A stretch of DNA of 64,000 nt, taken from contig OX453280.1 in assembly GCA_949710005.1 (NCBI GenBank), positions 13,988,258-14,052,257 of the forward strand. Reading direction: 5' to 3'. This document shows, in pieces, positions 1 to 9,973 of this stretch. The notes below the pieces were generated by a model. It was not told the DNA's origin. It saw only the letters and a program-made list of their open reading frames with translations, and ran no database searches. Origin of the DNA: Ricordea florida. Lineage: Eukaryota; Cnidaria; Anthozoa; Corallimorpharia; Ricordeidae. Position 1 is the first letter of the stretch. Each line of letters begins with the position of its first letter. A program made the position numbers and the translations under genes.

Positions 1-1418
1 AGCTGACTTAGATGTGAGTTGCAGAAAGCCTTTCTTAGAAGGAAGTTCTTTTAAAACACAAACTATAGGCCTGACAAGTTTACTGACCTCAGGGAAGGAA
101 TTAGCCAAAAGTTTTCTTCAAGATTAAAGCCAAGCTTAAATAGACAAAAATGGCTTTTAAGTTTCTGCTCATAATATAGGTGCTACCTTAAGAACGTACC
201 TGCATAAATTGCTTGGTTCTGAACCTGGCGTCTCCCACAGTCTGAGGTCTATAGGCTGGCTAATACACCAGTCATCACACACCGCCCCGTCTTTAATTGC
301 CACTGCTTGTGAGATGGTCAATAAAACTGGGCACTGCTTACAGACCGGGACACTACAGCAACTGACAACAACAAGTATTAAGGCAACTCTCAACACAGAC
401 ACGTAGGAAGTAATGAATGTCAATGAGTAATCAAAGCTCTCTAAAATTAGCACTTCAGGCCAATTACTTGAACCAGACAGAAACCACACCCCACTAGCAT
501 CCCCTAGTGACTCGCCCCCTGTTCTCACATCCCCCAGCATGACCAACTATGTCTCTAGGGTATGGGTATGAACTATTCACTGACACCAGTGCAGACAGTC
601 CCCCCATCAAACCAGTAGCACGCGAATTCCCTAAGCCCAATTAGGCAAAAAACCTAGCGTGCATTTTGCAGGTACGTTCTCTGAAAAGCACCTAGATGTA
701 TATATATATATATATTAAAGGTGTTCGTTCGCAGGCCAGGTTACCTGGCAACATTACTTCATTGGAAAATAATGTGAATTTCATTTGTGGAAACCGATTT
801 TTCTAATCCTGGAAGTACATCGTAGCAAGATCTCCGAGATGCACAAGTAAGAGTTGCAAGAGATCGTCGAGGAGTAAGTTTGAATGCCGCAAAAATCAGC
901 ACACGGGAAGCGGCGACTCAAAGTAGAGACTGAGAAACGACGGTTAAGGGACGATAATAGGGAGCTTACGAAAGGACGACTTTTTCACGACGACGCCGTT
1001 AGATTGAGTCACATGCCTACTACGCATGCCTCTCTTAGCACTGGCCGGCGTCGCATCAAAGTTGACGACGTTGGTAAGAGATATTTACCGGCGTCGTGTA
1101 TTTCAGCAGCACATAAGGCTTATCTAGCAAGTTTTCTTTGGATATATTCAGTGGCTTGGCTAGCTAGATAATCCACTTATCACATTAGTAACAAGTTCTT
1201 TACATATGGTTTTGTTTTTTGGCTAGTTTCATTCAAATAACAATCCAGGATAACGCATGATGGATAGCTCGAAGAGCGAAACGGCGAGTGAAAGCGAAGT
1301 GTCTAAATCAAATTGCTGTATGAAAGCTGTTTCATATTAATCATTCTTGATTGGGGTCTAACAGATTCTTTAGTGTAACGTGAATTCCAAAGGACTGAAA
1401 GGATGTTTTATATCTTTA
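1..1418. repeat. Dispersed repeat, second copy at about 40,568-42,143
   Basis: This stretch reappears in the same direction at about 40,568-42,143. The copy here lacks roughly 190 bases found in the other (about 41,110-41,300). The first 700 bases match the ~950-bp tandem units at 38.9-41.4 kb. From about 718 on it holds the GGTGTTCGTTCGCAGGCC sequence that recurs at 23.6, 41.4, 46.4, 49.6 and 52.7 kb. A short reading around 580-620 (ending SADSPPIKP-type in the 40.3-kb copy) faintly resembles the spacer before a Gypsy reverse transcriptase, but no domain can be proved. The open frames here are broken between copies and I do not call a gene. Confidence 0.7.
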
Positions 1419-1800
1419 CTAGAAATACGACTCCCGCAAAACCTCGCGAAGCTACTTTTTAAAGAACTCAGGATGGTTTTTCCCATGAGGGATAGAACCC
1501 CAATTTTTTATCTATTTACTTATTGTTATATCATCACTTTTTTACTTTCTCATTTCTTGTAATTATTATCATGATTATTATTGTATTATTGCCATTATTA
1601 TTATTATCATTATTATTATTATTGCTGGTATTGATATTATTATTATTGTTATTTTTACTGTTATGGGGTGGGGGTGTATGTCCTAATCTGGGTAAAGGTA
1701 TTTTTCCTCTACTACTACAAGCAATACAGTTTTCTTCTGAATTGGGTTTGTATCAGTTGTGGTAAAAATTACTCATCTCTGAACAATACCATTTCTTCTT
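1419..1800 (-). mobile_element. 3'-end fragment of Helentron-like repeat, inverted
   Basis: The segment begins with the reverse complement of the terminal signature GGGAGTCGTATTTCTAG that closes the 2.96-kb elements at 49,258 and 52,446. It continues into an ATT/ATC microsatellite matching the reverse complement of about 47,880-48,050. The uninterrupted version of the flank is seen near 42,131, where the sequence runs straight on after ATATCTTTA. The insertion is therefore placed at a T-T step, as for the other copies. The low-complexity Leu/Ile-rich frame inside is microsatellite, not a gene. Confidence 0.6.
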
Positions 1801-2128
1801 TTCGGCTTAGAATCTAGTCATGGTTGCCACAGCCACAGGATCTTGAAATTCCTTTACTTTTCCCTTATAAATATAAAATTTCCCTTACAAACTAAATAAG
1901 AAAACTCACAAATTAGTCCTGGCAATGGCATCCAACCTCACCTCACAGCCAACCTCTACACCCATTTATTTAATATGCTTTCAGAAAGTCACATGCAGTG
2001 CATATGGATTGACAGTTTCTTACGGTAACAAAGTCATGGAAAAAGCATTGATTTTCCAAGCAATCCAAAATCAGCTTGTCATTTAATTCTACCACTCCAA
2101 CACATTTCATGTCACATTCTTAATTACA
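1801..2128. repeat. Dispersed repeat flanking P1, inverted copy near 42,625-42,910
   Basis: Sequence around 1,810-2,095 is the reverse complement, with differences, of about 42,625-42,910. No gene is visible. It forms the left flank of the P1 Polinton. Confidence 0.6.
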
Positions 2129-2133
2129 CCAAA
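2129..2133. repeat. P1 target-site duplication, left (CCAAA)
   Basis: CCAAA directly precedes the left TIR and is repeated directly after the right TIR at 19,472-19,476. Confidence 0.85.
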
Positions 2134-2406
2134 AGTAGTTGTAAACGGAGAGTTCTGGGACAAAACGATTTTGAGTGTCGACTTTTTGCCTCAAAGTCAT
2201 TTTGAATATTTAATGAGCCCCAAAATCAAAATTGAATTTTTGAGTTGGCCATTATGCAAATTAGGGTTTGAGCAGACCATACCCTAATGAGCAAATTCAT
2301 ACCCGTACAGGGGTGGGGTGGGTATAAATTGTACAAGATGGGGCGTGGTGAAAAAATTGGCAGTGATTCGCGAGTGATGTAGTAATCGGGCAGATACAGT
2401 GAAGAG
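2134..2406 (+). repeat. P1 left terminal inverted repeat, 273 bp
   Basis: Matches the reverse complement of 19,199-19,471 over its whole length by eye. A GC-rich tract followed by GGTATAAATTG (about 2,320-2,332) gives each end an inward-facing TATA-type promoter candidate. Confidence 0.95.
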
Positions 2407-2415
2407 TTAGCGCCT

Positions 2416-2508
2416 GTGGCATGGCACCCAGATCGCGCATGGGATTGGTGTTTCGATAATGAGCACAAGGGATATGCTGAGAAACTATGGAATGGTTATT
2501 TGGATTAA
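2416..2508 (+). pseudogene. 3' fragment of the WHP-motif gene
   Basis: Only about 30 codons remain, directly against the TIR and with no start codon. They read a VAWHP-R-WDWC-D-E pattern. The same pattern ends the gene at 54,431-55,073 in P3, which also lies at the outer end of its element and points the same way relative to the element end. This is therefore a 5'-truncated relic of the same gene. Sequences ending in HPxR...W.xDxxE are, from memory, common in giant-virus proteins of unknown function. A stem-loop follows at 2,544-2,570, as after other genes here. Confidence 0.6.
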
Positions 2509-2543
2509 CGCTGGGTGATAGATTGGTAATAGTACAATATACA

Positions 2544-2570
2544 TTTTGTAACGCGCTTCACGTTACAAAA
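2544..2570. terminator. 3' stem-loop after WHP gene relic
   Basis: A perfect 10-bp inverted repeat (TTTTGTAACG / CGTTACAAAA) with a 7-base loop. Its sequence nearly matches the reverse complement of the stem-loop at 18,744-18,770, so the two element ends carry related hairpins. Confidence 0.55.
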
Positions 2571-2589
2571 GTGAAATGGTGTTGTGACT

Positions 2590-2602
2590 GAGTTAAGGGT
2601 TA
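2590..2602 (+). promoter_or_regulatory. Upstream motif of the polymerase gene
   Basis: GAGTTAAGGGTTA lies 22 bases before the candidate ATG at 2,625. It fits the (A/G)NTTAAAGG motif shared by P1 and P3 start sites. Confidence 0.4.
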
Positions 2603-2624
2603 CTATTACCATAGCAATTGTGAG

Positions 2625-5600
2625 ATGAACTTACCAGTGAAAGAGTTGAGGGAATAGCCAAGAAGGCCGGAGTAAAAGGCTATGCCAAATTCAGAAAGGC
2701 TGAACTACTCGAGGTGCTGAGCGGTGTTAAACCAGAGAATTTAACAGTGAGGGTATTAAGGATTATATCCAAGAAACTTGGTATACAAGGCTATGCCAAA
2801 ATGCGTAAGACTGAACTTATCAATTCCATTGGCGATACATCAGTATCTGAGGCTAATATCTCAATTCCTAAACCCATTAGGCCACTAACAAAGCCTACCC
2901 ATTCCTCATATAAGAGGGCCTGGCCTCATATAAGAGGATTTGGCTAGGACTGAGATTAAGAAGTTTACGGATTGGATCTTATCTTACATACCAGATTCGG
3001 CAAAGAGGGCTGTGAGTAGGAGACTAAAAATTTTTCAGAAAAAGGTAACTAGTGCCTTCGAAGAGCAGCCTGATTATTTTATCCCTGAAAGGCAAGAAAC
3101 GGCTCTGAAAGGCTTTTTGAAGACATATATAATAAAGGGGAGAAAGGGCTATGACCCAACTTCGTTCCTGAAGAGAGCTAGATCACAGTTCTATGTACTA
3201 ATTCGAAAACAGAGAAAGCCGCTCAAATTGAAGTGCATATTAACATGTGGCTTCATAAGAAGGGACAATGAGAACAGCCGAATTATTGAGACTAGTGAAG
3301 GGCACTTTCATTCAGTAATGGAGACAGTAACAGATTCAACAAATATATTTACACTGTTCGATGGAATCGCAGCCAGACTGATTGCATTGGTTCAAAAATA
3401 TGAGAATGAGCGCTCTGGGTGGGTATTTTACCATGTGGTGGAGTTTCGTATCCATATAAACACATTTCAACCGTTTTCTGGAAGTTCATATATCCCACTA
3501 CCACCTAAATTGGCTGCCAAGAAGGCAATCATAAATGTTAAGAACGAGGAAGACCAGGAGTGCTTCAAATGGGCAGTAACGTCTGCTGTATTCCCAAGGG
3601 AGTATCATACTGAAAGGTTGAATAAGGAGATGAGAGGGACCTCTGAGAAACTCGATTGGTCAGGAATAGAGTTTCCAGTGTCAGCACTTGCCACAACTCA
3701 GATAGATAAGTTTGAAAGACAGAACCCCTACGGGATTAATATCCTTGGCTATGAGAACGATGAGCCAACCCTAATCAGGCGTAGTAATAAGTCAGGGGTA
3801 CCAAAGATAAACCTGCTATTCATATCGAATGATGAGACAAATCACTTTTGTTGGATTAAGAACATGTCAAGACTGATTGATTATAACAAACATAATGGTG
3901 CCCGTTTTCACTGTGACAATTGCCTCAATTCATTCCGGTCAGAGAAGTCACTAGAAAAGCATATGGAATACTGCCTGAACAATGAAGCAGTGAAGGTGGA
4001 AATGCCTATGAACGAGGACGAGAGCCCAAAGTACATTACATTCAAAAATCATAAGAGGAAGATGCAAGTTCCTTTCGTGGTTTACGCGGATTTCGAGTGC
4101 TTCACTGAGAAGATAGACACTTGTTCACCGGATGATAGGGGTAGCTTCACGAACCAATACCAGAAACACAGGCCATCAGGCTTCTGTTATCTTATTAAGT
4201 GTTTTGATGACGAGGTATTTGAACCCAAGCTAGTGATGCGTACAGCTAACTCATCTGAGGATGATATCCCCCAGATGTTCCAGGAAAGCTTGGAGGAGGA
4301 TATTAAGGAGATTTATAAGCAATTTAAGTCTGAAAAGAGTCATAATGAAGATGAGTGATTATACTAAACATAATAATGCGACTCATTGCCATATTTGCGA
4401 GGGTGAATTGGGTAAGGACAAGGTGCGCGATCATTGCCATACTACAGGCAGGTATAGAGGGGCAGCCCATAATAAATGCAATCTTGAATTCAAGGCTCCT
4501 AAGTTCTTCCCGGTCATTTTTCACAATTTGTCTGGGTATGACAGCCATTTATTCATTAAAAAGCTTGGGGTGTCAGAGGGTAAGATAGACTGTATTCCCC
4601 TAAACGACGAGAAGTACATTTCATTCACAAAGGAGATTGTGGTTAGTACCTTTAAGAAAAAGGATGGGAAGGAGGTACAGATTAAACGATACATTAGATT
4701 CATAGACAGCTTTAGATTCATGTCAAGTGGTCTTGCCAGATTGGTGGACAACCTACCAAGAGAGTCTCTGGAAAATCTTGAGAGCTCTTATGAAGGGAAA
4801 AAGCTTAACTTACTGGCTAGAAAGGGGTATTCCCATACGATTGGTTTGATGGTTTTGATAAATTACAAGTGGTTAGTCTCCCACCAATAGAGGAATTCTA
4901 CTCGAAGCTTTATGATGTTGGTATATCGGAGGAGGATTATCAACATGCTGGAACAGTGTGAGAAACCTTCGGGATGGAAACCTTCAGAGACTACCATGAT
5001 CTATACCTGAAAACGGACGTGCTTCTACTGGCTGATGTTTTCGAGAACTTCAGAGGTGTCTGTATGAGCAATTACGGGTTGGATCCTGCATGGTACTATA
5101 CTGCACCTGGATTGGCATGGGATGCCACATTGAAAATAACCAAGGTGGAATTGGGGCTATTGAGAGACCCAGATATGTTGATTTTGATTGAGAATGGCAT
5201 ACGAGGTGGGATTTCAACGATTTCCACTAGACATGGGAAAGCCAACAACCCATATATGAAGGAGTACAATCCAGCCTTGATTACAAAGTATATTACATAT
5301 TTGAACGCAAATGGACTGTATGGTCACGCAATGACCAAAAACTTACCAACTCATGGTTTTGAGTGGATGGATGACCAAGAGTTAATAAACTGGAGGGACC
5401 ATCCATGCATATTGGAAGTGGATTTGGAATACCCCCACATGCCACATGCCACACAATGATTACCCCTTAGCCCCAGAGAGACTGGATGTAGAAGGGGTAG
5501 ACAAGTTAGTCCCGAATTTGATGGACAAAACAAAGTACATACTACACCATGAAGCACTGAAGCAGTATCTGTTCCTAGGATTGAAACTAACCAAAGTACA

Positions 5601-6507
5601 CAGAGGCATCACATTCGAAGAATCAGCGTGGCTAAGGCCTTACATTGACTTGAACACTAGTCTGAGGGCTAAAGCTGAGAATGACTTTGAGAAGGACTTC
5701 TTCAAACTAATGAACAACTCAGTATTCGGGAAGACCATGGAGAACATCAGGAAGAGAGTGGACATTCAGTTGGTCACGAATGAGAAGCAAGCACACAAAC
5801 TAATCGTTAAGCCGAACTTCCACCACAGGAATATCTTTTGCGAGAACTTGGCCGCGTTTCATATGAAGAAAACCAAACTGATCTTCGATAAACCCATTTA
5901 CTTAGGCTTGTCTATTCTGGACCTGAGCAAGACGACCATGTACGATTTTCATTACAACTACATAAAGCCCAAATATGGGGAGAAAGCTAAGTTGTTGTTC
6001 ACAGACACGGATTCTCTCGCGTATGAGATACAGACCGAGGATTTCTATAAGGACATAAGCCCGGATGTGAGGGATAGGTTCGATACTAGCAATTATCCCA
6101 AGGACCACTCATCTGGTATTGAAACGGGAGTTAATAAGAAAGTTGGAGGGATGTTCAAGGATGAAGCTGGTGGGCAGCAGATCATAGAATTTGTAGGTCT
6201 AAGGGCCAAGCTCTACGCCTTCAAAACGGATAAGAAAAGTGAAGTGAAGAAGTGTAAGGGGGTGAACAAGTCAGTTGTGACTAGCAGTATAAGTTTTGAG
6301 GATTACAAGACGTGCCTTTTCAGTGGTAAATCCCAGAGAAGGCAGATGAATACCATTAGAAGCCACCAGCACGATGTCTATACTGAGACTATTAACAAGA
6401 TTGCATTATCACGCGAGGACGATAAACGTGTGATAATGGAGGATGGGGTACATACCTATGCACATGGTCACTTCAGAACGCTTTCTGGCGGTAATTCAGT
6501 GTCCTGA
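2625..6507 (+). pseudogene. polB: Protein-primed family B DNA polymerase, decayed
   Basis: This would copy the element's linear DNA by protein priming. Open pieces lie at 2,714-2,947, 2,940-4,358, 4,261-4,890, 4,974-5,459 and 5,446-6,507. In order one sees two SAP/Rho-N-like helical repeats (to about 2,850), an N-terminal domain with a C2H2-like finger (about 3,921-3,977), exonuclease motif I VYADFECF (near 4,080), an HCHIC...DHCH...C zinc/endonuclease VII-like module (4,384-4,476), the palm motif LYGHAM (near 5,320), MNNSVFGKTMEN (near 5,712) and DTDSL (near 6,004). Lesions are frameshifts near 2,655, 2,935, 4,350, 4,835 and 5,450, a TGA at 4,959, and Asn in place of the usual catalytic Asp in the palm motif A region (near 5,305). 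The gene ends tail to tail with, and slightly overlapping, the integrase. Confidence 0.93.
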
Positions 6508-7457
6508 GGTACAAACTGAAGTTCCTCGCGAACGAATCCTCGTCTTGGACCCCCATCCAAATAGTACAAGACTGGTTGACCCGGTTCAACTACAGTTCGA
6601 GCCAAATCATAGACCTCAAGGCTCCATATAGGATCAGTAGCCCTTCGTTTGTCTCCACCTTCATCTTCACCAGGGGCATAAAGATACCTGACTTCAACGT
6701 CTGGAGGTAACCTCTTCTCATCCAATCCCACAGGTCGCTTATACTCTGGAGGCTTGATATCAATTGCCTCCATTTTCAAAGCTTCCTGAGATTCTTTACC
6801 AGTGATACGGGTCGGCTCGCTATTCAGAGTTTTCATGATAGCAGGCAATCTTTTCACCCAAACTCTGGATCGGCCACCACTCACCATCTCTTGAGCGTAT
6901 TGATGACTGAACAATTTCTCACCAATAGTCCGATTGGCTCTCTCAACAAAAGCCTGAGCTCGATGATTCCCAGCTTCACTCCGCTGGATAGTTACCTGGT
7001 GATTATTCATCAGATTTGTCACATCACCCTTGAATTCTGTACCTGGATCCACCATTAATGTCCGCGGCCACTTCAACTTGCGGGCATAGATCCTCTCGAA
7101 GGCATTGGCGACTTCCCTACTGTCCTTCGAAGTCAATGCTTCAGCGTCCTTGTATCTGGAAGCAATATCAATCACGACTAGCGCATAGCGATACGTTTTT
7201 CTTCTCAATGTATCGTGAGGAAGGAACAACAAGTCCGCTTGATGGATCTGATTGGGCTTATCAACACCCCAATGTGGTCTGGGTATATACTTGGGGTCTG
7301 GGAGATATATCTGCCACAAGGCCTGCTTCTCCAGCCACTTTTTGGCCACACCTTCGCTGACTTTGGCTTTACTTGCCAATTTAGGTATGGCTGAGTATCC
7401 TTTCCAGTATCCATCAGTGGAGTAATACAACTGACTTAAAACATCAGAATCTTCCAT
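6468..7457 (-). CDS. Retroviral-type (DDE) integrase
   Basis: A 329-residue integrase that would insert the linear element into host DNA. The catalytic Asp residues fall in HQADLLFL (about residue 74) and VDPGTEFKG (about 138), and the Glu in AFVERANRT (about 172). A C-terminal chromo/SH3-like segment ends near GPRRGFVREEL. The N-terminal part resembles the helical zinc-binding region of Polinton integrases. The frame is fully open. It diverges from the capsid gene across 26 bases and converges on the polymerase gene. The start ATG at 7,457 is used because the P3 homologue at 63,543 begins at the equivalent place. Confidence 0.95.
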   Translation of the reverse strand: MEDSDVLSQLYYSTDGYWKGYSAIPKLASKAKVSEGVAKKWLEKQALWQIYLPDPKYIPRPHWGVDKPNQIHQADLLFLPHDTLRRKTYRYALVVIDIASRYKDAEALTSKDSREVANAFERIYARKLKWPRTLMVDPGTEFKGDVTNLMNNHQVTIQRSEAGNHRAQAFVERANRTIGEKLFSHQYAQEMVSGGRSRVWVKRLPAIMKTLNSEPTRITGKESQEALKMEAIDIKPPEYKRPVGLDEKRLPPDVEVRYLYAPGEDEGGDKRRATDPIWSLEVYDLARTVVEPGQPVLYYLDGGPRRGFVREELQFVPQDTELPPESVLK

Positions 7458-7483
7458 TTATAAACGAGAATACGAGTATTTAA
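7458..7483. promoter_or_regulatory. 26-bp divergent promoter, integrase/capsid (P1)
   Basis: The gap between the two ATGs holds TTATAAACG and TATTTAA, AT-rich boxes facing both genes. P3 keeps the integrase/capsid divergence but has a small extra gene in between. Confidence 0.5.
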
Positions 7484-8719
7484 ATGACTACCATACCAGA
7501 AACGCTAAATCCTGAACGTCTTCCTCGAGAGTCGAAGGGGTTGAAAGAGCATGCAATATTGAATCGGGTCTCATTGACTCCACCTGTAGCAAACCCAGGT
7601 CAGATCCTATATGTCGATATCCCCAAACTGGCGGATAACGATGTGATAGTGCCCGGTAGCGTTTACCTCATATTTGATCTGAACGTTTCGGGACATAAGG
7701 ACAATACCTTGGTCAATAATGTGGGGAGGAACCTCGTTTCAAGGCTCAGAGTTGTCTTTGGCGGGGAGACCATTCAGGATACTCAGAGATTCGACCTGTT
7801 TCAGACTTACCATGATTTGTACTTGCCAAAGGAGGAGCGCGTGGATAAAATGATAGAGGGCATCTCATCGGATAACATGCGTAAACTCAGAACCAATGCC
7901 GGGGATAAGAATACCTCAGATGCAAAGGCTGTGAGGTTGGCAGCTATTCATAACACTGAATACGCTATCCCCTTGGACCATCCAATCCTCCGAGATCATG
8001 GTGTCTTCTACCCAAGAGCACTGAAAAACACACTTAGATTCGAAATCACACTTGCCCCTGTTTCTGATGTTGTAGTGTACTCAAATGCTGAGGACCCTCC
8101 AAATTACACCCTAACCAACATTCATATGGAGTATTCATCCATCATGAGTGATTATTTGGCGAGTAAGGCATTGGCCCAATACAGGATTGGCAAGGGGTTC
8201 ATGTATGAGAACATAATTCTGGAAAAGACCTTCACAGTCTCCAGGCCTAATGATGAGGTCATTAATGAGACTATAAATGTCTCCAGACGATCCATGACAG
8301 GGGTATTATGCCTACTCACAGCCGTTCATACACCTGGTGCAAGGGACTCTGAACAGTTCGTGAACCCAGACATAACCTCAATCAGAATAAACATTGATGG
8401 AAAGCCAAATTGTCTTTACTCTAACGGTATGGTACCCACAGACTTATGGAGATCCATAGTCAAGCGTTTTGGACTGACAGATTCCATTGATGAGGGGGAC
8501 TTCTATACAGACAAGTTCGCGCTTTGGATTGACCTGAGGACACATCCTGACAATCACATTCATGGCAGTGGACTGGCCTTGAATGAAACTCGGGATGGGC
8601 TCAAACTCCAAATCAGGCGTCGAAAGTCTGGAAGTGGTACACTAAACTGCTATATGTTCGTAGTAGCTGATGCAGTCATGGCCATCATGGATTCTGATCT
8701 AAAAGAGATAGTGTACTGA
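7484..8719 (+). CDS. Major capsid protein (double jelly-roll type)
   Basis: A 411-residue protein, fully open, aligning along its length with the 415-residue product at 62,049-63,296. Matching blocks include PGSVYLIFDLNVSGH (about 55), VFGGETIQDTQRFDLFQTY (about 92), LRTNAGD (about 140), DHPILRDHGVFYPRALKN (about 165) and GDFYTDKFALWID near the C-terminus. Length, position between integrase and packaging ATPase, and conservation identify it as the Polinton/adintovirus hexon-like capsid protein. The jelly-roll fold is inferred from family membership, not seen. It is followed after 6 bases by the ATPase gene, suggesting co-transcription. Confidence 0.9.
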   Translation: MTTIPETLNPERLPRESKGLKEHAILNRVSLTPPVANPGQILYVDIPKLADNDVIVPGSVYLIFDLNVSGHKDNTLVNNVGRNLVSRLRVVFGGETIQDTQRFDLFQTYHDLYLPKEERVDKMIEGISSDNMRKLRTNAGDKNTSDAKAVRLAAIHNTEYAIPLDHPILRDHGVFYPRALKNTLRFEITLAPVSDVVVYSNAEDPPNYTLTNIHMEYSSIMSDYLASKALAQYRIGKGFMYENIILEKTFTVSRPNDEVINETINVSRRSMTGVLCLLTAVHTPGARDSEQFVNPDITSIRINIDGKPNCLYSNGMVPTDLWRSIVKRFGLTDSIDEGDFYTDKFALWIDLRTHPDNHIHGSGLALNETRDGLKLQIRRRKSGSGTLNCYMFVVADAVMAIMDSDLKEIVY

Positions 8720-8725
8720 GTAAGG

Positions 8726-9355
8726 ATGAACGAACTGAGAGACAAGATCCCCTTCAATTGCATCATTACTGGGCCCACGAATTGCGGAAAGACTCAATAC
8801 CTGGTGGACCAGCTTCGAGGGCATTTTAGAGGCGCATTCGAGTATATTGTACTGATTTGCCCCACCTATGCCCATAACAAGACTTACAGGGACTTTGCAA
8901 AGGGTGACAAGAGATTCTTGGTACTCTCACCAGACGCGAGCGATCAGGACGAAATCAACGAGTTATTAACGCTTTGCTCCTCATTCTTCTCAGGTGAGAA
9001 TACCCTAATCATCTTGGACGATTGCGCTGTTTCCAAAGACTTGAAGAAGCGTTCAAACAAATTCATAGACTTGGCCTTCTCTGGCAGGCATACCGGGATA
9101 TCCGTATGGGTTCTCACCCAGCAGCTCACATCGATAGCCAAACCCTTCCGAGAGAATGTTGCGTGTGTGGTATCATTCTATAACCCATCCCAAATCGCCA
9201 TGAAGATGCTATTCGAGAACTATGGAGGGACTCTGGATTCAGAATCTCGTAAACGGCTTGAAAAGGCACTCAAGAAGGAAAAGTACGCCAGACTCTGCTT
9301 CTGCCTTCGGCACCCATTTCAAAGCTATTTAGAGATACCGGCGGTTCTGGCATAA
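8726..9355 (+). CDS. Genome-packaging ATPase (HerA/FtsK type)
   Basis: A 209-residue P-loop ATPase that would drive DNA into the capsid. Walker A is GPTNCGKT (about residues 14-21) and Walker B is TLIILDDCA (about 91-99). A WVLTQQLTS segment (about 129) provides the sensor-like Gln. The homologue at 61,387-62,013 matches throughout. It lies between the capsid gene and a small conserved gene that starts two bases after its stop codon. The frame is intact. The family also includes the A32-like packaging ATPases of large DNA viruses. Confidence 0.93.
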   Translation: MNELRDKIPFNCIITGPTNCGKTQYLVDQLRGHFRGAFEYIVLICPTYAHNKTYRDFAKGDKRFLVLSPDASDQDEINELLTLCSSFFSGENTLIILDDCAVSKDLKKRSNKFIDLAFSGRHTGISVWVLTQQLTSIAKPFRENVACVVSFYNPSQIAMKMLFENYGGTLDSESRKRLEKALKKEKYARLCFCLRHPFQSYLEIPAVLA

Positions 9356-9357
9356 CC

Positions 9358-9855
9358 ATGTCAACTGCCGAAGAGATACTGAATACTGAAAGCTCGGTCA
9401 GTACTAATAGCTCCCTACCAGATGATGAGTTGGAGTCAAAGAGAGAGGCGCTTTCAATTTTGGCTTGCTTGGGCGCTACCAAGGAATACACTGGTGTTGA
9501 TATGGATTTCAAGGATACACTCAAACTGTCTGATAAGGAGGTGGAGAAGTACTATAAGAGGTACAAGGTGGTCTCTGGCAAAAAGATCGCTGATGGGTTT
9601 GTGGATTCCTCCTTCCAGCTTTTAGCAAATGTTGTTAGTAAGTTCGTTAACATAGATGACCAAGACGCTCTTGTACAGGACTAGAGGAGTGACCAGTTGA
9701 TACTAAAGGAAATAACAGAGCTTTCTGGTTTACTTGTACTGAAGGATGGTAGGCTAACAGCACTACTATCAGCACTCATTCACATTGCAAAGCACTTCAA
9801 ACTAAGAGAGCCAGAATCCACACCAGAGTATGTTGGAGTGGATACTGTTCATTGA
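9358..9855 (+). pseudogene. Conserved small Polinton protein, single in-frame stop
   Basis: The homologue at 60,869-61,381 is 170 residues. Here the frame stops at TAG 9,682-9,684 after 108 residues, yet stays in the same frame and similar in sequence to the far stop near 9,853, both ending in DTVH. Shared blocks include ALGTTKEY/CLGATKEY and SDKEVEKYYKRY. The function is unknown. The protein is helical and soluble-looking, with a basic segment near the end. A single nonsense change is the simplest explanation; stop-codon readthrough cannot be excluded from sequence alone. A strong stem-loop follows at 9,873-9,899. Confidence 0.8.
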
Positions 9856-9872
9856 TAGTACCCTCTTGGAAG

Positions 9873-9899
9873 TTTCCTAATAGAAAACCTATTAGGAAA
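9873..9899. terminator. 3' stem-loop
   Basis: A perfect 11-bp inverted repeat (TTTCCTAATAG / CTATTAGGAAA) with a 5-base loop, about 20 bases after the stop of the preceding gene and followed by an A-run. Confidence 0.65.
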
Positions 9900-9973
9900 A
9901 AAATTGATCTGAAAAAAAATTGAAAACTGACCAAGGCTATACCAGTAACGTCTATACAATTTGAGCGAGAGAA

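Noticed and set aside
169..546. 125-codon minus-strand frame with partial copies near 40.0 and 41.0 kb
   Set aside because: The copies break at different places and no motif is recognised. A weak Gypsy-like reading on the other strand was also too uncertain to call.
1523..1765. Leu/Ile-rich open frame
   Set aside because: It is a translated ATT microsatellite inside a Helentron-like fragment.
2226..2468. Minus-strand open frame whose peptide recurs at 19,173-19,379
   Set aside because: The match exists because both lie in the P1 terminal inverted repeats. The frame is a by-product, not a gene.
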